26,024 bases of DNA from a virus. Location of the stretch: positions 1-26,024 of the IMG/VR virus record IMGVR_UViG_3300037153_000163, one strand, 5' to 3'. Positions 12,632 through 18,393 of this stretch are shown in pieces. The position numbers were made by a program, and so were the translations under genes. Under the pieces are notes generated by a model that was given only the letters and a program-made list of their open reading frames with translations, did no database searches and had not been told where the DNA came from. How positions within the stretch are numbered: the stretch's first letter is position 1; each line of letters starts with the position of its first letter.

Positions 12632-13078
12632 GGTGCCGCTGCGCCTCCTTCTCCTGCTGCTGGAGGATGTCGATCACGGTTGCCAGGGTTTTGTCGTCTT
12701 CCTCGATCCAGTCGCGTGGTGCGGTTTGGGTCGCGAGCGCGATCTCGACAATCAGTCGGGCGCGGGACCCGGCTGGGTAGGGGTGCCGACCTCCTCCTCG
12801 TCCTCCTCCTCGTCGGTGACGGCGGTGACGGCGAGGACGGTGGACTCCCAGACCTCGTACTTCAGATCCGGTGGGATGGCGCCGGTTCGTCGGGCAGCTG
12901 CCCAGGCGACGAACGTGAGCATCAGGAACGGCGCTTCCTCCAGGCTTGGCCACTTGTGCTTCCAGCGGGTGCGGTCCCAGAGGACGAGGTCGATGTTGGT
13001 GGTCTGCAGCTCCAGGTCCTCGTGTCCGTCGCGGGTGACGCGGACGCGTGGGCTGGCGAGCTTCGGAGGGGTGTTCAT
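12624..13078 (-). CDS. Tail assembly chaperone, predicted frameshift product
   Basis: Siphophages make a longer chaperone by ribosomal frameshifting near the end of the first chaperone gene. Here the -1 frame relative to 12752-13078 is open through the overlap and continues to a stop at 12624. It encodes a C-terminal extension with ARLIVEIALATQTAPRDWIE, EDDKTLATVIDILQQQ and a charged end, a pattern typical of the actinophage extension. That frame has no RBS or credible start of its own. The slippery site is not certain: candidates between 12770 and 12815 include GGGTCCC and ACCCCT. The extension would recruit the tape measure, while the first part binds tail-tube subunits. The exact shift position, and -1 versus +2, are inferred. 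Confidence 0.7.
12752..13078 (-). CDS. Tail assembly chaperone (unshifted form)
   Basis: ATG 13078 opens a 108-residue frame; the longer frame upstream is a shadow of the next gene. The protein begins MNTPPKLASPRVRVTRDGHE and carries TNIDLVLWDRTRWKHKWPS, then APFLMLTFVAWAAARRTGAI, and ends in an acidic run EEEDEEEVGTPTQPGPAPD. Its place between the tail-tube/gp10-like genes and the tape measure, and its overlap with a second open frame, are hallmarks of the first tail chaperone. The acidic run is encoded by repeated GAG codons just upstream of the presumed frameshift. Confidence 0.75.
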   Translation of the reverse strand: MNTPPKLASPRVRVTRDGHEDLELQTTNIDLVLWDRTRWKHKWPSLEEAPFLMLTFVAWAAARRTGAIPPDLKYEVWESTVLAVTAVTDEEEDEEEVGTPTQPGPAPD

Positions 13079-13082
13079 GGGG

Positions 13083-13451
13083 TCAAGCTCCTTTGACGGT
13101 CCCGATCGCGTTGACGACCCGGTCGGCGAATCCGGCGACCACGGCTTGCTGCTCTTGGCCGAAGGCGTCGGCGAGGAACGGGTTGGCCCGGATGTGGTGG
13201 GCGGGCCAGCCGTTGTGGATGACGGGCGCATAGATCAGCCCGGATCCGACCAGCGCCTCGGAGCGGGACTGTTGGGCGTGGATCGATCCGGCGAGCCGTC
13301 CGGTGCGTCGTGGCGCGTTGCTGCGGGCGCGTAGCCAGATCCGCTTGGCGCCCTCGGTGAGCGGCTTGCTCAGGTCGCCGATCTTGTGGGCGGCAGCGGC
13401 GAGGGTGGCTGCCAGTCGGTCGGCGCCGACGACGTCGACCTGGAAGGTCAT
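13083..13451 (-). CDS. HK97 gp10-like head-tail / tail completion protein
   Basis: The 122-residue protein starts at ATG 13451 in a TGATG overlap with the tail-tube gene. It has the features of the HK97 gp10 family: an N-terminal VDVVGADRLAATLAAAAHKI helix, then RIWLRARSNAPRRTGRLAGS (the A/NAP-x-x-TG-x-L-x-x-S signature), IYAPVIHNGWPAHHIRANPF, and a terminal helix. Such proteins act in head-tail joining or tail completion. In most relatives the gene precedes the tail terminator and tube; here it lies after the tube gene and before the chaperones, an altered order. Confidence 0.8.
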   Translation of the reverse strand: MTFQVDVVGADRLAATLAAAAHKIGDLSKPLTEGAKRIWLRARSNAPRRTGRLAGSIHAQQSRSEALVGSGLIYAPVIHNGWPAHHIRANPFLADAFGQEQQAVVAGFADRVVNAIGTVKGA

Positions 13452-13912
13452 CAGGCGTACGCCTCGGTCCGCTCCTCGGTCGAGGAGGTCGCCTGCTGGG
13501 TGTCGTCGGGGTAGGTGTACTCGGGCTTACCGACGAGCGCGAACTCGAAGTCCGAGGTCATCGGGGCGCCGACCTCGTCGCCACCGAAGTCGAGCGGGTC
13601 GATGATGAGCGTCCCCTTCGCGGACGTGCCGACGTCGGTGTTCGGCACGAACTCGAAGGGCAGCTCCGTCCCAGGTTCGGCTTGGGAGAGCGCAAACAGC
13701 CCAGCGTTGGTCTCGATGTCGGTGTCGAGGTTGCCGGTGAGGGTGTAGGTGTAGGTCACTGCACCGGGCACCACGGTCCCGCAGAGCTTGGTGGTCGAGT
13801 CGCCCTGGTCCTTGTCGGCGGAGATGACGGCGTTATTGATCAGGCACGAGGCGTCGACCTCGGTGCCGATCGCGCCGATCGTGAGGGTTCCGTCCCCTAG
13901 CTTGGTGGCCAT
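13451..13912 (-). CDS. Major tail tube protein
   Basis: ATG 13912 follows GAAAGGA at nine bases. The 153-residue, beta-rich and acidic protein has an N-terminal MATKLGDGTLTIGAIGTEVD, then ISADKDQGDSTTKLCGTVV and AVTYTYTLTGNLDTDIE, and FALVGKPEYTYPDDTQQ near the C terminus. The phrase V-x-G-x-x-T-Y-T-x-T-G-x-L and the tail-tube fold of small siphophage major tail proteins fit. It would polymerise as hexamer rings around the tape measure. It lies after the probable tail terminator and close to the chaperones, as expected. It lacks an added Ig-like domain. Confidence 0.85.
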   Translation of the reverse strand: MATKLGDGTLTIGAIGTEVDASCLINNAVISADKDQGDSTTKLCGTVVPGAVTYTYTLTGNLDTDIETNAGLFALSQAEPGTELPFEFVPNTDVGTSAKGTLIIDPLDFGGDEVGAPMTSDFEFALVGKPEYTYPDDTQQATSSTEERTEAYA

Positions 13913-13934
13913 CTGGGTTGTCCTTTCCGTGGTG

Positions 13935-14333
13935 TCAGCAGGTGTCCGGGATGACGTGAACCTGGAAGGCGGGCATGGTCTGCGCGCGTGCCTGGTCGAA
14001 GGCGACCTGGATCGGCAGCGCGGTGGTGACCTCGCCGATCTCCCAGAGGGCGGTGACGACCTGGTCGAGCAGTGAGTCGCCCGCCTCGACGGTCTCCGGT
14101 TCGTAGCCAGCGGGCAGGGTGACGATCACGTCGTACTCGTGGATCGCGGGGTGGGCGAGGCGTCCGCCCACGAACCCGGAGGTCGACCACTTGGGCCAGG
14201 CGCAGAACGCGACCGGGTTGTCCGGTGCCGCCCTGGTGACGGTCAGCTGGTCGACGGCTTGGAGCGCATCGCAGATCGCGGTGCGCGCGTCGGCGGCGGG
14301 TCCGATGATCGCGGGTGCGGTGCCGAGCTTCAT
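13935..14333 (-). CDS. Probable tail terminator / neck protein
   Basis: ATG 14333 overlaps the previous stop as ATGA; the start at 14447 of the longer frame would run into the upstream gene. The 132-residue product has an alpha/beta pattern: MKLGTAPAIIGPAADARTAI, LTVTRAAPDNPVAF, HEYDVIVTLPAG, a helix with SLLDQVVTALWEIGE and a last strand PAFQVHVIPDTC. The helix-strand order and the site just before the tail-tube gene match phage tail terminators (lambda gpU-like/HK97 gp9-like). The family is too divergent for motif proof; the call rests on gene order and predicted fold. Confidence 0.6.
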   Translation of the reverse strand: MKLGTAPAIIGPAADARTAICDALQAVDQLTVTRAAPDNPVAFCAWPKWSTSGFVGGRLAHPAIHEYDVIVTLPAGYEPETVEAGDSLLDQVVTALWEIGEVTTALPIQVAFDQARAQTMPAFQVHVIPDTC

Positions 14334-14776
14334 GGGTTCACCGCTACGACGAAGTTCGTGTAGACGTCGTGCAGTCCAGCGTGCTGCGTCGAATAGATGC
14401 CGTACGTGAACGAGTCCTCGTCTATGGCGTCGACGCCGGGTGCCCACCCGTCGATCGCGTGAGCGAGCGGCGTGATCGTGACGGAGTAGTCCTCCGTGAC
14501 GTGCAGATTGTGGGTGACCTTGTAGACACCGGCCTCAAGCCGCTCGGAGGTCCAACCGTCCGGCCCGTATACCAGGGTGCCGTCGCTGGCGACCTGCCCT
14601 GCCTTCGCGGAGCGCGCTTCCAGGGCGGGGACCGAGTTCACGACGACGCCGTTGAGGGTGGCCTGCACCGAGGCTGTGTAGTTCCAGAGTTCGGTGACGA
14701 TGGTGCGCAGGTCGGCGGCGCTGATCTCGCCACTGGTGTTGTCGGGCAGGAGTGCGAGCAGATCGTCCAGGGTCAT
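14330..14776 (-). CDS. Head-tail region structural protein, unassigned
   Basis: ATG 14776 overlaps the connector stop as ATGA. The 148-residue protein begins MTLDDLLALLPDNTSGEISA and continues ADLRTIVTELWNYTASVQAT; this L-P-D-N-x-x-G-x-I-S-x-A-D-x-R phrase is one I recognise from N-termini of phage structural proteins, including fibre-like ones. The rest is beta-rich (VYGPDGWTSERLEAGVYKVT, LHVTEDYSVTITPLA). It occupies the slot where a head-completion or stopper protein is expected, but the sequence looks more like a small decoration or fibre protein. If so, a separate stopper is missing. Confidence 0.55.
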   Translation of the reverse strand: MTLDDLLALLPDNTSGEISAADLRTIVTELWNYTASVQATLNGVVVNSVPALEARSAKAGQVASDGTLVYGPDGWTSERLEAGVYKVTHNLHVTEDYSVTITPLAHAIDGWAPGVDAIDEDSFTYGIYSTQHAGLHDVYTNFVVAVNP

Positions 14777-15135
14777 GCGATCACCGGGATCCGATAGGAG
14801 GCTTCGAGCCGCGCGATCTCGGCATCCCAGGCGGGCAGCCGGACCTGCCCGTACTCGGCTGCCTCGCTTCCGACCAGCCCGAGCGGGACGTTGCGCGCGG
14901 CCACTTCGCGTTGGCAGCGGCGCAGGCAGGCGCGGGACAGCGCGGCTGGGTAGTCGTCGTCCCCGAAGGCGTCGCTGAAGCTTGCCCCGAACGCGGAGCC
15001 TGCGGTCACGCGCAGGAGCCGCGCCTGGATCGCCAGCTCGGCGTCGAGGATCTGCTGGAGATCCTCGTCGCTGAGTTGGCTGGCTGGGACCTTGATCCAG
15101 GCGCGGACCTGCTCCAGCGTCGGGGGTCCGGTCAC
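14773..15135 (-). CDS. Head-tail connector (HK97 gp6-like adaptor)
   Basis: GTG 15135 overlaps the capsid stop as GTGA. The 120-residue helical protein starts PPTLEQVRAWIKVPASQLSD, followed by a helix EDLQQILDAELAIQARLLRV, PAALSRACLRRCQREVAARN and a C-terminal EAAEYGQVRLPAWDAEIARL. An N-terminal P-T-x-x-x-V-R-x-W, then D-x-x-L-x-x-x-L-x-A-x, and an R-R-x-A-R-x-x-P segment are the usual plan of adaptor proteins that sit below the portal. It follows the major capsid gene directly, the common position. Confidence 0.75.
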   Translation of the reverse strand: MTGPPTLEQVRAWIKVPASQLSDEDLQQILDAELAIQARLLRVTAGSAFGASFSDAFGDDDYPAALSRACLRRCQREVAARNVPLGLVGSEAAEYGQVRLPAWDAEIARLEASYRIPVIA

Positions 15136-16376
15136 GACGAGGACTTGCTCGTGCTCGTCTTGGATGCGGTCGTGGTGAGTCCGCCGTCGACGGTGACCTC
15201 TGCGATCGCTGCGCCTTCGGTGACCGCGAACGCGGCACGCGCCTCGGCCAGGATCACGAGCTGGTTGCGCAGGAAGAAGTCGGCGTGGGAGTCGGACATG
15301 AACACGTCGGTCACGCCACGGTCGAACCAGGTCACGCCCTGGGAGAAGTCGCCGACGTAGGCGGTGCCTGCCGGGATCGCGCCAGCGGCGACGATTGGGA
15401 GACCCCAGGCGTTGCCGTTGCGGACCGGCCCAGAGAAGGAGGCGCCCATCGCGGCCAGGTCCAGGTCGGCGGCGTCGGCGGGGTTGACCAGGATCGCGTT
15501 CGGCGAGTACCCGTCTTCCTCGACGGTGGCGATGCCGACGCGGATGCCGGAGAGCAGGTCGTCTCCGGTCGCGGTCTGGAAGCTGCCGCCCTGGATCACG
15601 GTCGCAGCTGCGGTCTCCAGCGCATCGCGGACTCCGCCGAGCAGCTTGTTCTGCACGATCGACTGGATCTGCGGCACGTCCTCCAGCGCCTGCCGGGTGA
15701 TCGCCTTGTAGTGCGCATAGGTCGACAGCGGTACCGAGTTCTCGGTCGGCGTGATCGGCGCCTCGGGCTTGAGCTCGCCTTCGGCGACGACCGCTGCCTG
15801 CGGGTCGGTGGTGCCCCAGGTCAGGTAGAGGACGGCGCTGGCGTTGGTCTGGACCCGGCCCAGCGTGTCGAGCAGCGGGGTGCGGGTGACGTAGCCGGAC
15901 GGTCCCGCCCAGGTCATGGTGGGCGGCGGGTCGAAGTCGGAGGTCATGATCGCGGCGCGGAACTCCCGTGATGCGGGACCCGGCAGCGGCACCCGCTCGG
16001 AGGATCCGGCGCCGTGGTAGTTGCGGAACGCGGTCGACTCGACAAACCGCTTGCCGAAGTCGACGCGGCCACGCGCCTCGGCTGGCTCTCGCTCCTTCGT
16101 GCCCTCCTTGGCGGCCTCGTGGGCGCGGTCGGCTTCCTCCTCGGCCTCCTTCTGCGCGCCGATCAGCTCGGCGAACTTCGCGGCGCCCTCATCGAAGTTC
16201 TTGATCCGCTCGACCTCGGCGTCGAGCTCCTTGAGGCGCTCAACGATCTCGTCAAACGTCTTCCGCTCGGACTCGGTGAGATCGCGCTTCTCGTCGGCGG
16301 CGCGGGTCTGCAGGGTCTTCAGGACGGCGGACTGTGAGGCGCGTTCCTCGATCTTGTTCCGCAGGTAGGGGTTCAT
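15132..16376 (-). CDS. Major capsid protein (HK97 fold) with N-terminal delta domain
   Basis: ATG 16376 has GAGGAGA at suitable spacing. Of 414 residues, about 1-100 form a charged coiled coil (KTFDEIVERLKELDAEVERI, QKEAEEEADRAHEAAKEGTK), which is the scaffold-like delta domain removed by the prohead protease. The HK97 fold follows with TRTPLLDTLGRVQTNASAVL, the E-loop and spine region, SVPLSTYAHYKAITRQALED (the common K-I-T-x-Q-x-L/A-E-D motif) and ADFFLRNQLVILAEARAAFA near the end. The C terminus is a Thr/Ser/Lys-rich tail (TTTASKTSTSKSSS). The protease gene is directly upstream, separated by a 173-base leader with three hairpins. Cleavage site not determined. Confidence 0.95.
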   Translation of the reverse strand: MNPYLRNKIEERASQSAVLKTLQTRAADEKRDLTESERKTFDEIVERLKELDAEVERIKNFDEGAAKFAELIGAQKEAEEEADRAHEAAKEGTKEREPAEARGRVDFGKRFVESTAFRNYHGAGSSERVPLPGPASREFRAAIMTSDFDPPPTMTWAGPSGYVTRTPLLDTLGRVQTNASAVLYLTWGTTDPQAAVVAEGELKPEAPITPTENSVPLSTYAHYKAITRQALEDVPQIQSIVQNKLLGGVRDALETAAATVIQGGSFQTATGDDLLSGIRVGIATVEEDGYSPNAILVNPADAADLDLAAMGASFSGPVRNGNAWGLPIVAAGAIPAGTAYVGDFSQGVTWFDRGVTDVFMSDSHADFFLRNQLVILAEARAAFAVTEGAAIAEVTVDGGLTTTASKTSTSKSSS

Positions 16377-16417
16377 CGTGCGTCTCCTCGGGCACGGTCG
16401 CGATTGCTAGGTGATCG

Positions 16418-16504
16418 CGTCCCCTACCGGGACGACTTCGGGTCCCCTACCGGGACCTCGGGTGCTGCTGTTCGGTTGTGCGGGAGATCCCCTACCGGGA
16501 TCTC
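16418..16504 (-). repeat. Three covarying hairpins between protease and capsid genes
   Basis: Hairpins at 16418-16434, 16441-16457 and 16484-16504 share the plus-strand 13-mer TCCCCTACCGGGA. In each, CCC/GGG close an identical loop, CTACC on the plus strand or GGTAG in the mRNA. The outer stem differs but stays paired: CG with CG, GG with CC, GAGA with TCTC. Stems are 6, 6 and 8 bp. This compensatory change points to structure under selection. They are in the leader of the capsid gene, ending about 40 bases before its ATG. Possible roles are transcript stabilisation or processing, translation control, or protein binding. Confidence 0.75.
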
Positions 16505-16549
16505 AGAACCGCTCTGGTCGACAAGGTACGGCTGGGCCAGTCGGTTCGT

Positions 16550-17119
16550 CTACCGTCCCCACACCAGGCGGGAGAGGTCGACCTCCTCGGGCATGTCCTC
16601 GATCCGATAGTCGACGGCGAGCAGCTCCGAGACATCGGGGAGCGCGTGTCGCACGGCGAGGACCTTCGCTTCGTCGTAGGCCGGTTCGTCCACCAGCGAG
16701 ACGTGGAACAGCCGCGCCTTGACGATCTCGCGTGCCCCATCGGCGGCGCGGCGCTCGGTGACGGGCACGAACCCGACCGAGAGTCCGCCGTAGGTCCCCT
16801 CAGTGACGTTCTCCCACGCCCCGCGCCCCTCGGGGGTGTTGTAGAACCGGAAGGTCCCGAACAGCCCGCTGCTGGTGTCGCGCAGCTCGGTGGCGATCCC
16901 GACCGGCCTTCGCGCATCCCCCTCGATGTGGGAGTCGGTGAGCCGGATCCGGGTCTGCCCGGACCGGGTGGTGACGTCGGCGAACGCACCAGGCAGGAAC
17001 CGCTCCCCGTGCGGGTATCCGGCCTTCATGGTGGTGCGGTCGTAGGGGACGCAGAGACCTTCGAGCGTGTGGTCACCTGCGCGACGCAGCTCCAGCGGGA
17101 GGACTGTTGAGTCGGTCAT
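16550..17119 (-). CDS. Prohead protease (HK97 U35-like)
   Basis: ATG 17119 overlaps the portal stop as ATGA; a much longer open frame upstream is a shadow of the portal gene. The 189-residue product has the herpesvirus-assemblin-like prohead protease motifs: the N-terminal EGLCVPYDRTT and GERFLPGAF, the catalytic His in LTDSHIEGDARRPVG (H64), the catalytic Ser in GTYGGLSVGFVP (S114), and LFHVSLVDEPAYDEA supplying the acidic residue. It cleaves the delta domain of the capsid protein and itself during maturation. The C-terminal 40 residues are acidic (PDVSELLAVDYRIEDMPEEV). Confidence 0.9.
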   Translation of the reverse strand: MTDSTVLPLELRRAGDHTLEGLCVPYDRTTMKAGYPHGERFLPGAFADVTTRSGQTRIRLTDSHIEGDARRPVGIATELRDTSSGLFGTFRFYNTPEGRGAWENVTEGTYGGLSVGFVPVTERRAADGAREIVKARLFHVSLVDEPAYDEAKVLAVRHALPDVSELLAVDYRIEDMPEEVDLSRLVWGR

Positions 17120-18378
17120 GAGACTTCCTTTCGGGCGCGCAGGGTCGCGGCGTAGTCGAGCGCGCGGCGCGCTTCGACTTCGTTCATCGGCGGCAGGTCC
17201 TCTAGGGTGCGGACCTCGTCGGTGGTCATGAATCCGTTGCTGAGGGCGATCGCATAGGCGTCGTATCGGGTCTTGGTGTCGGCGCGGCGCAGCCCGTCGA
17301 GGTTCAGCTTGAGGGTGGTGCCGCGTGGGAACACGGCGTCGAAGGCGGACTCGAGCCGTCGCGACCAGGGCAGCAGCGCGTCTTGGACGTAGTCGATGCT
17401 GGCGGACTCGATGTTGGCGTAGGTGTTGCTGTAGCCCATCGAGATCGCGAGCTTGTAGGGCGGGATCCCGTAGATGAGCGCGATCTCCCACGCGGAGAGA
17501 CGCAGCAGCTCCACCAGCTGCAGCGCCTGCGGGTCCAGCTGCAGCGGATGGAACTCCGTGGTCGCGTTCAGTACCGCGATGCGGCGGGTGGTGCCGCCGT
17601 GCGCGGCCATCCAGCGCTCCTTGAGCCGATCCGCCTCGTCCTGCTCCAGGTCGGGGGCATTGACCTTCAGGTACCCGGCTGGGATGCCACGCCCGAGCAT
17701 GTTCGAGGCGTAGCCGCGCACCGCTGTCCCGAACCCGATGTCGGCGGCAAACTGTGTCCACACGCCGACTCCGCGCTTCTTGCCTGGCCAGACCCGGTTG
17801 CGGACGACCAGGATGTTCTCCGGTGGGATGCGTTCCTGCTGCACCCAATACGAGCCGTGCTCGACGCGCACATCGCGCGGGTTGAGCTGGAACAGCGGCG
17901 GCGCTGGGCTGCCGTCCGCGTTCAGGTTCGGGCAGTAGACGATCCCCTCGCCCAGCTCGACGGCGGAGACCAGGAACGCGGACCAGAACTCGACCGCTGA
18001 GAGGCGCACGTCCTCGACGGTGGGTCCGACGCGGAGGTCCTCGCGCAGCCCTTGCGGGTCGAGGATCCAGTCCGGTGTGGTCAGCTTGTCCCGATCTCGG
18101 TGGACCTCCCAGGGGACTCCGGCGAGCGCGTCACAGATCAGCGACCGGCAGCGCGCCATCGCCGGGAGCGCCCCGCGCCCGCCCATACCGGGCACGTCCG
18201 CGCCAGGCGGTGGGTTGCCGAACGGTCCGCCCGTACCGTCCCCACCAGCGGGTCCGTCCCACCACAGCCACGGCTGCTCGACCTCCCACCCGTCCGGGGT
18301 GTTCTGCAGGATGTCGCGCCCGTCCGTCGCGTACAGCAGCCGGCCCGCCCGCACCGTGTCGCGCTGCTCGATCGTCAC
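17116..18378 (-). CDS. Portal protein (HK97 family)
   Basis: GTG 18378 follows AAGGGG at suitable spacing, 15 bases after the terminase stop. The 420-residue protein has the portal plan: MARCRSLICDALAGVPWEVH near residue 73, YCPNLNADGSPAPPLFQLNP (wing), RIPPENILVVRNRVWPGKKR, and the central PAGYLKVNAPDLEQDEADRL with ERWMAAHGGTTRRIAVLNAT. The stem region is RLSAWEIALIYGIPPYKLAI with SYSNTYANIE-like text (SMGYSNTYANIESASIDY). The C-terminal helices end RALDYAATLRARKEVS. It forms the dodecameric channel through which terminase packages DNA. The N terminus contains a Gly/Pro-rich insertion (residues 43-70). Confidence 0.92.
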   Translation of the reverse strand: MTIEQRDTVRAGRLLYATDGRDILQNTPDGWEVEQPWLWWDGPAGGDGTGGPFGNPPPGADVPGMGGRGALPAMARCRSLICDALAGVPWEVHRDRDKLTTPDWILDPQGLREDLRVGPTVEDVRLSAVEFWSAFLVSAVELGEGIVYCPNLNADGSPAPPLFQLNPRDVRVEHGSYWVQQERIPPENILVVRNRVWPGKKRGVGVWTQFAADIGFGTAVRGYASNMLGRGIPAGYLKVNAPDLEQDEADRLKERWMAAHGGTTRRIAVLNATTEFHPLQLDPQALQLVELLRLSAWEIALIYGIPPYKLAISMGYSNTYANIESASIDYVQDALLPWSRRLESAFDAVFPRGTTLKLNLDGLRRADTKTRYDAYAIALSNGFMTTDEVRTLEDLPPMNEVEARRALDYAATLRARKEVS

Positions 18379-18393
18379 GACTCGCCCCTTCGC

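Noticed and set aside
16418-16504. CRISPR-like array
   Set aside because: Only three short palindromic units, gaps of 6 and 26 bases, and no cas genes; better read as RNA hairpins.
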